Part shown: in pieces, positions 1 through 6,095 of the stretch | Position numbering within the stretch: the first letter of the stretch is position 1 | Layout of the letters: each line of letters opens with the position of its first letter | DNA from: a bacterium OL-1 | GTDB taxonomy: Bacteria > Actinomycetota > Coriobacteriia > Coriobacteriales > Atopobiaceae | DNA: 64,000 bases | Reading direction: 5' to 3' | Assembly: GCA_000752675.2 (NCBI GenBank) | Contig: LM994626.1 | Span: 800,666 to 864,665 of the forward strand | Position numbers and translations under genes: made by a program | The notes under the pieces: generated by a model | What the model was told of the DNA's origin: nothing | The model's input: the letters and a program-made list of their open reading frames with translations, nothing else | Databases searched by the model: none

Positions 1-2
1 AT

Positions 3-110
3 ATCGCCCAGGCATGGGCCTTTGTGACGTGCGGCTACCAGACGAGCAACTCCCACACCGTAGTCTACGCGAAGGAAGTGGAAGCATGGGATTCGCGCCC
101 ATCGGAATAG
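3..110 (+). CDS. C-terminal end of a truncated protein at the window edge
   Basis: An open frame enters from the left edge and stops at TAG 108-110, giving 35 visible residues that end in DSRPSE. It has no recognisable domain and could be the tail of any protein whose start lies outside the window. It is followed by a GC-rich hairpin at 209-244, which fits the end of a transcription unit. Coding status rests only on the open frame and this context. Confidence 0.4.
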   Translation: MAQAWAFVTCGYQTSNSHTVVYAKEVEAWDSRPSE

Positions 111-172
111 GGCTCCTCACGCTCACGGCCTACGCCTGCTGCGCAGCCGGCGGCGACGACGACCGAGACTAG
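86..172 (+). CDS. Possible 28-aa small hydrophobic protein
   Basis: A short frame starts at ATG 86, seven to ten bases after a purine-rich GGAAGTGGA stretch, and overlaps the end of the preceding frame by 25 bases. The product has a hydrophobic middle (about residues 4-21, with a CC pair) and an acidic end, DDDRD. That shape suits a tiny membrane or lipoprotein-like peptide. It is too short for homology-based recognition and may be chance. Confidence 0.22.
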   Translation: MGFAPIGIGLLTLTAYACCAAGGDDDRD

Positions 173-208
173 CCTTCGAAAATCGGAATCGCAACCAAGC
201 AGAACGAT

Positions 209-244
209 CAAGCCCCTCGCTCCGATGGTCGGACGAGGGGCTTG
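209..244 (+). terminator. GC-rich hairpin, likely terminator
   Basis: CAAGCCCCTCG at 209-219 pairs with CGAGGGGCTTG at 234-244, and the inner TCCGA/TCGGA arms (221-225, 229-233) extend the stem to about 16 bp with one bulge. There is no clear T-run, so it may be a weak terminator or act on either strand. It separates the left-edge genes from the gene starting at 352. Confidence 0.55.
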
Positions 245-351
245 CGCATGGTGGGATAATGAAGAGCACGTGAGACGCGTCGTGTGTGCCGTGTTGCATC
301 GGTTGCGCATGAGAGCCTTACGCAAGGTTCGTTTACGTCAGGAGATACAGA

Positions 352-2289
352 ATGGCGCTCAAATTCGATCTCGGGGAAGCCCTGTCCCAAGCTGCCCACG
401 CCGCAGGAGAGATGGCAAAAGGTGCATCGGCGACCGTCGAGTCCGCCGCCAAAGGCGTCGCGAATGCGGCCGAGGACGCGGGGAACGCCATCGTCGATAC
501 GGCCGTCTCGGCATCCGAAGCCGTCGGAAGCGCCATGTGCTCGGCTGCGGAAGGCGTGTCGAGCGCCGGCGAGCAGATCGCGTCGTCCGATGCGGACAAA
601 GCGATCGCAGGGGCTGCGAACGCGGTGGGCGGAATCGCCGTCGGCGCCGCAATGGGTTTGGCCCAGGGAGCGTCGTCCCTTGCGTCCGGCGCGGCGTCGA
701 CCGTCGAGGGCGGCATCAACGCCATCAAGGAGAACTCGTTCTCCGCGCGCCTCCGCAAGGCGCGCATCAAGGGGTTCCGTGACGGCATCAAGCAGGGCGC
801 CTACCTTGCGGGCCAGAAACGGTACAACTTCATCTACGCCTACGTGGCGACGCTCTGCTTCCTGATGCGCTGCGACGGCGATTTCTCCCAAGAGGAGCAG
901 GAGTGGCTCGAGGACGGCCTCAGCTACCTCAAGCTGGACGGCGGCCTTCCGGACGACGTGAAGGCGAGGGTGCAGGCAATCGCGGACGACGAGGACCTGT
1001 CCTTCGACCGGGTCAAGGACTACCTGGACAACGTGAGCATCGTGTCGCTGGACTCCATCGCCGAGCAACTGCAGGTCGCCGCGGCAGCGGACGGTCAGGT
1101 GACAGAGGAAGAGGAGCACGCTTGCAGGCTCTTCGCCGACTACATGGCGGCGAGGGCGGCATGCGTGGCGGTCGACGAGAGCTGGGCCGAGCAGGCAGTC
1201 GAGAAATCCGTCCGCGAGTACGGCGAGAACCTCGAGCGCATCGACCGCGAGTTCAAGGAGCGGACGAAGCTGCAGGACGCCGACGCGGCCTTCGTCATCG
1301 CCGCGACCATGCTCCAGGTCGTCCGCGTGCTCGTCATCAACTCCCTGACGGAGGTCGAGCGGGCGGGGGCGGGCAACGCCAAGGAAGACGCCCTGCATAA
1401 CTTCCAGGACCGCGTTTTCTCCGGCTTCGACGATGGGGGTCCGGCGGAATCGGGCCGCCTGTTCGCCTCCAAGAGCCACATCCTCTCCTCGCGAGGCGTG
1501 CCGTACGACGCGACACGCTACGAGGCCGAGAACCTCAAGATATTCAAGGGGGCGAACCACCGGTTCGCGACCCTCGGCCACGACCCGGTGCTCGGCCTCG
1601 TGTTCGGGACCTCGAACATCATGACCAACAGCATCACCTGCGTTAAGGACGCCAACGTCTTCGGAATCGGCGCGCGGATCCCCGCGACCTACTCGGTCTC
1701 CTACGACGCCTTCGGGAAGAACCCGCTAATCGGGGCGCCCGCCGGGACCGTGGAGATGCTGGTCGCGGCAGGAAGGCGCGTCGTAAGCGAGCCGGATGCC
1801 GCCGCAGCGGCCCTGATCAAGCAGCTGATCCACATCGGCACGGACCTCTACACGCCGTGCGGGATACAGGTCCCGTTCGCCAACCTCGTTCTCGACAAGG
1901 CGCACACCGAGGCCCTCACCAAATACGTCAGCACCGGCGACGTATTGAAAGTCGGCATGCAGGCTGGCATGACGGTGCTCATCAACTGGCTGATAGCGGC
2001 GCTCCACGGCTGCTCGCTGATATTCAAGGACGACGGGTCGGACTACTGCACCGAGATGTACCAGGCGCGCACCAAGAAGATCATCCTCATCTCCGACACC
2101 ATCGCGACCTCGAGCAGCGTCGTGCAGGCATCGATAACGAAGAACCCCAAGTGCCTCGACCTCGGAGGCGCGGCAGTGCTCGTCTACCGACTGTTCTCGG
2201 ATGCTCGCTTCGTCGCCAAGCTCAAAGAGGAGTTTCTCCAATCGGAGCTTGACAAGATCTACGACGAGCGAGCCAAGGGGCTACTCTAG
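352..2289 (+). CDS. TerB-like domain protein with long alanine/glycine-rich amphipathic N-terminus
   Basis: The 645-aa protein starts at ATG 352 behind AGGAG. Residues 1-130 are low-complexity A/G/S-rich with repeated AAxGxA units, which suggests a membrane-interacting or coiled helical region. Residues about 150-270 resemble the TerB/DjlA family: they carry acidic CDGDFSQEEQ and AADGQVTEEEE signatures like the metal-binding repeats of tellurite-resistance TerB. The C-terminal half, including a segment with LGHDPVLGLVFGTSNIMTN, is well structured but I do not recognise it. There are no classical signal or nuclease motifs. It is transcribed towards the minus-strand genes at 2308-2787 and sits in accessory DNA. 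TerB domains recur in stress and defence loci, so a defence or envelope-stress role is possible but unproven. Confidence 0.75.
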   Translation: MALKFDLGEALSQAAHAAGEMAKGASATVESAAKGVANAAEDAGNAIVDTAVSASEAVGSAMCSAAEGVSSAGEQIASSDADKAIAGAANAVGGIAVGAAMGLAQGASSLASGAASTVEGGINAIKENSFSARLRKARIKGFRDGIKQGAYLAGQKRYNFIYAYVATLCFLMRCDGDFSQEEQEWLEDGLSYLKLDGGLPDDVKARVQAIADDEDLSFDRVKDYLDNVSIVSLDSIAEQLQVAAAADGQVTEEEEHACRLFADYMAARAACVAVDESWAEQAVEKSVREYGENLERIDREFKERTKLQDADAAFVIAATMLQVVRVLVINSLTEVERAGAGNAKEDALHNFQDRVFSGFDDGGPAESGRLFASKSHILSSRGVPYDATRYEAENLKIFKGANHRFATLGHDPVLGLVFGTSNIMTNSITCVKDANVFGIGARIPATYSVSYDAFGKNPLIGAPAGTVEMLVAAGRRVVSEPDAAAAALIKQLIHIGTDLYTPCGIQVPFANLVLDKAHTEALTKYVSTGDVLKVGMQAGMTVLINWLIAALHGCSLIFKDDGSDYCTEMYQARTKKIILISDTIATSSSVVQASITKNPKCLDLGGAAVLVYRLFSDARFVAKLKEEFLQSELDKIYDERAKGLL

Positions 2290-2307
2290 ACCCAGGCGCC
2301 TTCGTTC

Positions 2308-2403
2308 TCACATCACCCACTTGAACACGACACGGAACAGCCAGACGAAAAAGCCCAGCGTGACCTTAAGCGGCGCCTTGAGGAACCTACCAAACCTCTT
2401 CAT
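2308..2403 (-). CDS. Possible 31-aa cationic amphipathic membrane peptide
   Basis: ATG 2403 to TGA 2308 encodes a very basic start (MKRFGRFLKAPLK) followed by an aromatic hydrophobic run containing GFFVWLF and ending FKWVM. This resembles small membrane-active peptides or type I toxin-like proteins. Its start lies inside the last codons of the frameshifted gene 2387-2787, so the two would be translationally coupled. GAGG-like purines precede the start within that gene. The coding call rests on composition and position only; no family is assigned. Confidence 0.4.
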   Translation of the reverse strand: MKRFGRFLKAPLKVTLGFFVWLFRVVFKWVM

Positions 2404-2787
2404 CGACGTCGCCTCGGCCTTCCTTGACCTTGTGGGCGCTCTCCTCGACGCCCTCTTCCTTCTCCTCCGCGAGCATCCTCGCCAGCTCTTCCGGCACGCC
2501 CGGGACCTGCGCGCCATCGGTATGCCGTCCGCGGGCACGTCGGCACGCCAGTCGTCGCGCACCTGGTGCCAGTTCGCCGTGAGCCAGAGCCCCTCCTCGG
2601 GCTCCTCGCGCATCTCGAGTTCGAACTCCGTGAGGTAGACATCCCACCCGCCACGTGCGCGAATGCTGCTGCTTACCCTCTCGAAGCCCTCGCGCAGCTG
2701 CACCTCGTCGATGAAGAGGCGGCTCTGGGCGCCCTCAAGCGCCCAGAGCCGCTCCATGTACGTAGTGTGGCCCACCCATGCCATCAT
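2387..2787 (-). pseudogene. Frameshifted hypothetical protein
   Basis: From ATG 2787 the frame encodes a convincing protein-like sequence of about 90 residues (ending near VPADG). After about base 2519 that frame turns into an arginine-rich string, while the adjacent frame continues sensibly with EELARMLAEEKEEG to a stop at 2387. A one-base deletion near 2518-2520 explains this. It could instead be a sequencing error or a programmed shift, although no slippery heptamer is evident. The intact product would be about 133 aa and acidic, of unknown function. The perfect hairpin 2793-2843 lies directly before the start codon. Confidence 0.55.
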
Positions 2788-2792
2788 CCGCT

Positions 2793-2843
2793 CCCTCTCG
2801 GTTTCGAAACTCGAATTTGTTTAGAGTTTCGAAACCGAGAGGG
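2793..2843. repeat. Perfect 20-bp inverted repeat (hairpin) before a start codon
   Basis: CCCTCTCGGTTTCGAAACTC at 2793-2812 is exactly complementary to 2824-2843, with an 11-base AT-rich loop. On the minus strand the proximal arm ends GAGAGGG, which would be the ribosome-binding sequence of the gene starting at 2787, so the stem could hide it. It may also be the footprint of a small mobile element. No other copy was seen in this window. Confidence 0.8.
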
Positions 2844-2903
2844 CAATATGCGCGCGGATGCGTCGAGGGGCGAATCCCGGTCGTGCCACGTCGGCAGCGA
2901 TTC

Positions 2904-2934
2904 TGTGTTTGATAGCCTCCTAATTGCACAAAAG
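2904..2934 (+). repeat. IS21 left terminal inverted repeat
   Basis: It begins TGTGTTTGATAGCC and contains TGCACAAAAG. It matches the reverse complement of 5386-5416 at 20 of 31 positions, including the first seven, and directly abuts the GATTC duplication. Confidence 0.85.
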
Positions 2935-3067
2935 AGCAGAGCGGCTTTTCACTCGTGAGCATGAAATAGTTTCACAGATAAGCAAGAGGGACACGTCCTG
3001 GCACCGCAAACATTGCCATGCTCGATTCGCAGGGCCCAACCCACGGATCGAGAGGCAGGAAAGGAAG

Positions 3068-4567
3068 ATGCTGGACATGTCCCAGATAGAGAGGATACGC
3101 GACATGCTCGCGGATGGCTATACGCCGACGGAGGTGAAGGAGACCCTCGGCGTGTCGTACCCAACGATCAGGAAGTATGCTCAGGAAGACGACTTCTCGC
3201 CCCAAAGGCCCAAGGCCTCGGAGCGCCCGAGCAAGCTCGATCCCTACAAGGCCCTCATCGGCGAGATGCTCGAGGAGGACCGCCACTGCTACCACAAGCA
3301 GCGCCACACGGCCAAGCGCGTCTTCGAGAGGCTGCGCGCAGAGCATGGCTTTAGCGGCAGCTACTCCACGGTGCAGCGCTACATGAAGGAGATTCGCTCT
3401 AAGGGGCCGAGGGACGAGTCGGTGAGGCTCGGATGGGACCCGGGCACCATGCAGGTCGACTTCGGGCAGGCCGACTTCGATTATGCCTTCGGCGGCGGCA
3501 GGGCAAGGATGCACTACCTGCCGATGTCCTTCCCGTACTCCAACCACGAGGTGTGCGAGGTCTTCGCGGACGAGAAGGACGTCTGCGTCTGCCAGGGGCT
3601 CAAGGACTGCTTCGAGCACATCGGGGGCGTTCCCCCCGTCATCGTGCTCGACAACGCCACCGAGGCCGGGAGGAGGTGGCGCGACGTGATCGTGGAGTCC
3701 GACCTCTTCCGCCGGCTCAGGCTGCACTACGGCTTCACGGCACGCTTCTGCAACCCGAACGCCGGCAAGGAGAAGGGAAACGTCGAGGGCAAGGTCGGCT
3801 ACACCAGGAGGAACTTCTTCGTGCCCGTGCCCGAGGTGGACGACCTTCAGGACTACAACCGAGGGCTTGCCGAGACGCTTGATGCCCACTCCGAAAAGCG
3901 GCTCCACTACGAGAAGGGACTCAGCTGGGCCGACCTCTTCCAGGCTGACAAGGCGCATCTTCTGCCTCTTCCAAAAAAGCCCTTCGACGTCGTCAAGTGG
4001 GCGTCGTGCACGACCGACGGCTACGGAAGGATCACCTTGGACGGCTGCCATCGCTACCTGGCGTCACCCTCACTCGCATGTGTTTCGCTCACGGTGGGCG
4101 TGCGCGCCTTCACGGTGGAGATAGACGCCCCTGACGGGACGCCGCTAAGGACCTACCGCAGGCGCTCCGGCAAGCTCTTCACCTCCGACGAGGACCCGCT
4201 GGCACTGCTCGAACCGCTTTCGATGAAGACACGCGCCTTCACGCAGTCCAGCGTGTGCGCGCTGTTCGACGAGGATGTGAGGGACGCCTTCGGCTCCATG
4301 GCGACCGACGAGCTGAAAGGCCAGGTCAAGGTGATCTCGAGGCTCGCACAAGCCTATGGCATGGGGATCACCGCCCAGGCGTTCTCCGAGGCGCTGCGGG
4401 CCACCCGCAAGATGCGCCCCGCTGATGTCGAGATGTGCTGCGCCAGGATCCGCGCGCAAGGCACCGGAACCAAGGCAGCGCGTGAGCTGGGCACCAGGCT
4501 CGCCGACTACGACGTCTTCATGCTCAGGGGAGGCGATCGGGATGGCCAGGCTGCCGCAGAAGGTTGA
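3068..4567 (+). CDS. istA: IS21-family transposase IstA
   Basis: This DDE transposase cuts and joins the element ends together with IstB. The ATG at 3068 was chosen because AGGAAAGGA lies just before it; the product is 499 aa. Residues about 1-45 hold a helix-turn-helix (DMLADGYTPTEVKETLGVS). The rve integrase core shows the catalytic residues in MQVDFGQADF (first Asp), VIVLDNATEA (second Asp) and NVEGKVGYTRR (Glu). The C-terminal part is the usual beta-barrel and tail region. It overlaps istB by 26 bases, as in other IS21 members. An earlier in-frame codon at 2924 lies inside the terminal repeat and is unlikely to be the start. Confidence 0.92.
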   Translation: MLDMSQIERIRDMLADGYTPTEVKETLGVSYPTIRKYAQEDDFSPQRPKASERPSKLDPYKALIGEMLEEDRHCYHKQRHTAKRVFERLRAEHGFSGSYSTVQRYMKEIRSKGPRDESVRLGWDPGTMQVDFGQADFDYAFGGGRARMHYLPMSFPYSNHEVCEVFADEKDVCVCQGLKDCFEHIGGVPPVIVLDNATEAGRRWRDVIVESDLFRRLRLHYGFTARFCNPNAGKEKGNVEGKVGYTRRNFFVPVPEVDDLQDYNRGLAETLDAHSEKRLHYEKGLSWADLFQADKAHLLPLPKKPFDVVKWASCTTDGYGRITLDGCHRYLASPSLACVSLTVGVRAFTVEIDAPDGTPLRTYRRRSGKLFTSDEDPLALLEPLSMKTRAFTQSSVCALFDEDVRDAFGSMATDELKGQVKVISRLAQAYGMGITAQAFSEALRATRKMRPADVEMCCARIRAQGTGTKAARELGTRLADYDVFMLRGGDRDGQAAAEG

Positions 4568-5308
4568 TGCTCGCTACGAGAGGCTGAAGCGCGCCGAGCG
4601 CGAGGGTGGCTCCATCCTGCTGTCGAAGGCGACGATGCGCCACGTGGCCGAGACGGCCACCGATGGGCAGTTCGCGTTCTTCGAGGATGCGCTCGCAAGG
4701 GAGTACGCGCTCAGGCACCAAAGCCGGATAGCGCGCCTCAAGCGGCAGGCGAACTTTCCCTCGCAGAAGGGCTTCGATGGCTTCGAATGGTCGGGAATCG
4801 TGTTTCCCCGCGGCTTCACGAGGGACGACATGCTCTCGCTTGCCTTCATCGACGCCCACGAGGACCTGGTGCTCTTCGGAGGATCAGGCAATGGAAAGAC
4901 CCATACCGCGATAGCGTTGGGGCTGCTCGCCTGCGGTGAGGGCAGAAAAGTCGCGTTCTGGTCGACGGCGGAGCTGGTAAGCGAGCTGAGGCGTGCGAAT
5001 AAGGAGGGGACGACACAGGACGCGCTCAGGAGGCTCGACAGGTGCGACCTCATCATCCTGGACGAGTGGGGGTACCTTCCCACCGATCCCGACGGGGCAA
5101 GGCTCCTGTTCCGGGTGGTTCGATGTGCTACGAGCGGATCGCGCTCATTCTCACCACCAACATCGAATTCTCCAGATGGGGTGAGATCTTTGCCGACGAC
5201 GACATGGCCAAGGCGATGATGGACCGCATCGTCCACCACGGCAGGCTCATCACCTACGACAGGGAGTCGTACAGGGTCAAACACGCGCTCATGCGCGGGG
5301 AGTTGTAG
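4542..5308 (+). pseudogene. istB: IS21-family helper ATPase IstB, frameshifted
   Basis: The AAA+ helper of IS21 transposition starts at ATG 4542 behind AGGGGAGG. The frame shows Walker A in LFGGSGNGKTH and Walker B in LIILDEWGY. At about 5118-5120 the sequence shifts by one missing base: the first frame gives LLFRVV and the next continues with SMCYERIALI and TTNIEFSRWG to the stop at 5308. Normal IstB reads across this point without a break. As it stands the product would lose its C-terminal sensor region, so either this copy is defective or the base is a sequencing error. Confidence 0.85.
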
Positions 5309-5385
5309 GAGAAGAAAGGATTGGTGCCAGGGCGACGCTCGTGCGTGAAGAATCTTCACGCTGACGTGTGAAACGAACGGATGCT

Positions 5386-5416
5386 GTTTTGTGAAACGAG
5401 AGGTTGACGAAACACA
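5386..5416 (-). repeat. IS21 right terminal inverted repeat
   Basis: Its reverse complement starts TGTGTTTCGTCAACC and carries TTTCACAAAAC, matching the left end at 20 of 31 positions. A further TGTGAAACGA copy lies just inside at 5366-5375, typical of the multiple transposase-binding repeats at IS21 ends. Confidence 0.85.
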
Positions 5417-5421
5417 GATTC

Positions 5422-5517
5422 GAGCTGCTGGGCAGACTCAACGCCCACATAGCAGGGCTGAACAACGGCTCCTTCGTCATGGACGACCAGGAAACGCCGC
5501 GCGTCGAGGCATTGTAG
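5422..5517 (+). pseudogene. 3' remnant of a gene disrupted by the IS21 insertion
   Basis: Removing the element and one GATTC copy joins an open frame on the left (codons before 2903 read RIPVVPRRQRF) to ELLGRLNAHIAGLNNG and on to a stop at 5517. A T-tailed terminator hairpin follows at 5541-5574. The joined frame looks protein-like, but its left side soon runs into the 2793-2843 hairpin, so the 5' part of the gene has already been lost. Family unknown. Confidence 0.4.
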
Positions 5518-5540
5518 CCAGCGGGCAAGCCAGCGTTGCC

Positions 5541-5574
5541 AAGGCCAGCGCCCCGCTTGGAGCGTTGGCCTTTT
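5541..5574 (+). terminator. Rho-independent terminator
   Basis: AAGGCCAGCGC (5541-5551) pairs with GCGTTGGCCTT (5562-5572), allowing one G-T pair, and TTTT follows. It ends the remnant gene at 5517. Confidence 0.7.
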
Positions 5575-5745
5575 CCAGCCCCACATCAAGTTGCCATGCA
5601 GCGTCTTGCCCTCCTCGCCCAGGCGGCTCTTCTCGTTAGCTCCAACGAGTAGCGAACGTGCTGGGAAATGACGATGCGCAGCATCCGAGATTCCCGCCTC
5701 GCCCTCGAGGACAAAACCGCGTGTCTACTCACTTGGGATAAACGC

Positions 5746-5777
5746 ATGCCGGCTCCAATCTTCATTGGAGTCGGCAT
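5746..5777. terminator. Hairpin, possible bidirectional terminator
   Basis: ATGCCGGCTCCAAT (5746-5759) pairs with ATTGGAGTCGGCAT (5764-5777) with one mismatch and a 4-base loop. There is no strong T-run. It insulates the defence operon from the IS-disrupted gene. Confidence 0.4.
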
Positions 5778-5876
5778 ATCAAATTAGAGGTTCATTGAGG
5801 TATTCAATATCGTTTAAATGATTTACGCCCGCATAACTAAGGATATTTCTATTTCCATGCTCTCAATACCGGTCTA

Positions 5877-6083
5877 TTGAACATTTATGCCGAGCTAAAA
5901 AGAAACGTTATCAGCGCAATTGACGGAGTAGTAAGAAATGGGCGCAATATCGACGAAGCGTTGGATTACGTTGATGCAAAGATGCTCGTTGGTGTACTTA
6001 GGTTCGATGAAGATACCTGTCGCGCATGTAGACGTATGTGGAAAACATTGCAAGCAAGGCGCCTCGGCAGAGGCACAAGATAG
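5877..6083 (+). CDS. Small 68-aa protein at the head of the McrBC operon
   Basis: A TTG-started frame encodes a 68-aa protein with helical, Asp/Glu-rich first two thirds (AIDGVVRNGRNIDEALDYVD) and a basic end (WKTLQARRLGRGTR). It is AT-rich like its upstream region and stops only 12 bases before the McrB start, which suggests cotranscription. No ribosome-binding sequence is evident and no family is recognised. Possible roles are an accessory or regulatory protein of the restriction system, or a spurious frame. Confidence 0.4.
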   Translation: MNIYAELKRNVISAIDGVVRNGRNIDEALDYVDAKMLVGVLRFDEDTCRACRRMWKTLQARRLGRGTR

Positions 6084-6095
6084 GCAGTGACTATA

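Larger units (their letters stand above)
2904..5416 (+). mobile_element. IS21-family insertion sequence, complete, 2513 bp
   Basis: The ends are related inverted repeats: left 2904-2934 and right 5386-5416 both begin TGTGTTT and share CACAAAA at the same offset. Both ends are flanked by GATTC (2899-2903 and 5417-5421), a 5-bp target-site duplication, so the borders are exact. Inside are an istA transposase and an overlapping istB helper ATPase, the canonical IS21 layout. istB carries a frameshift, so this copy may be immobile by itself. It interrupts a host reading frame whose tail survives at 5422-5517. Confidence 0.93.
5518..5876. other. 359-bp gap between the remnant and the defence operon
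   Basis: No convincing gene is present. It contains the terminator at 5541-5574 and a second hairpin at 5746-5777. From about 5780 the sequence becomes clearly AT-rich (for example TTTAAATGATTTAC), in contrast to the surrounding GC-rich DNA. That suggests the upstream regulatory DNA of the defence operon came in by transfer. No reliable -35/-10 pair could be fixed. Confidence 0.5.

Noticed and set aside
3-350. tRNA gene near the left edge
   Set aside because: The GC hairpin at 209-244 has no cloverleaf arms or T-loop sequence.
208-1581. 457-aa open frame on the minus strand opposite the TerB-like gene
   Set aside because: It is antisense to a convincing protein, is rich in Arg/Val/Leu as expected for a shadow frame in GC-rich DNA, and shows no family motif.
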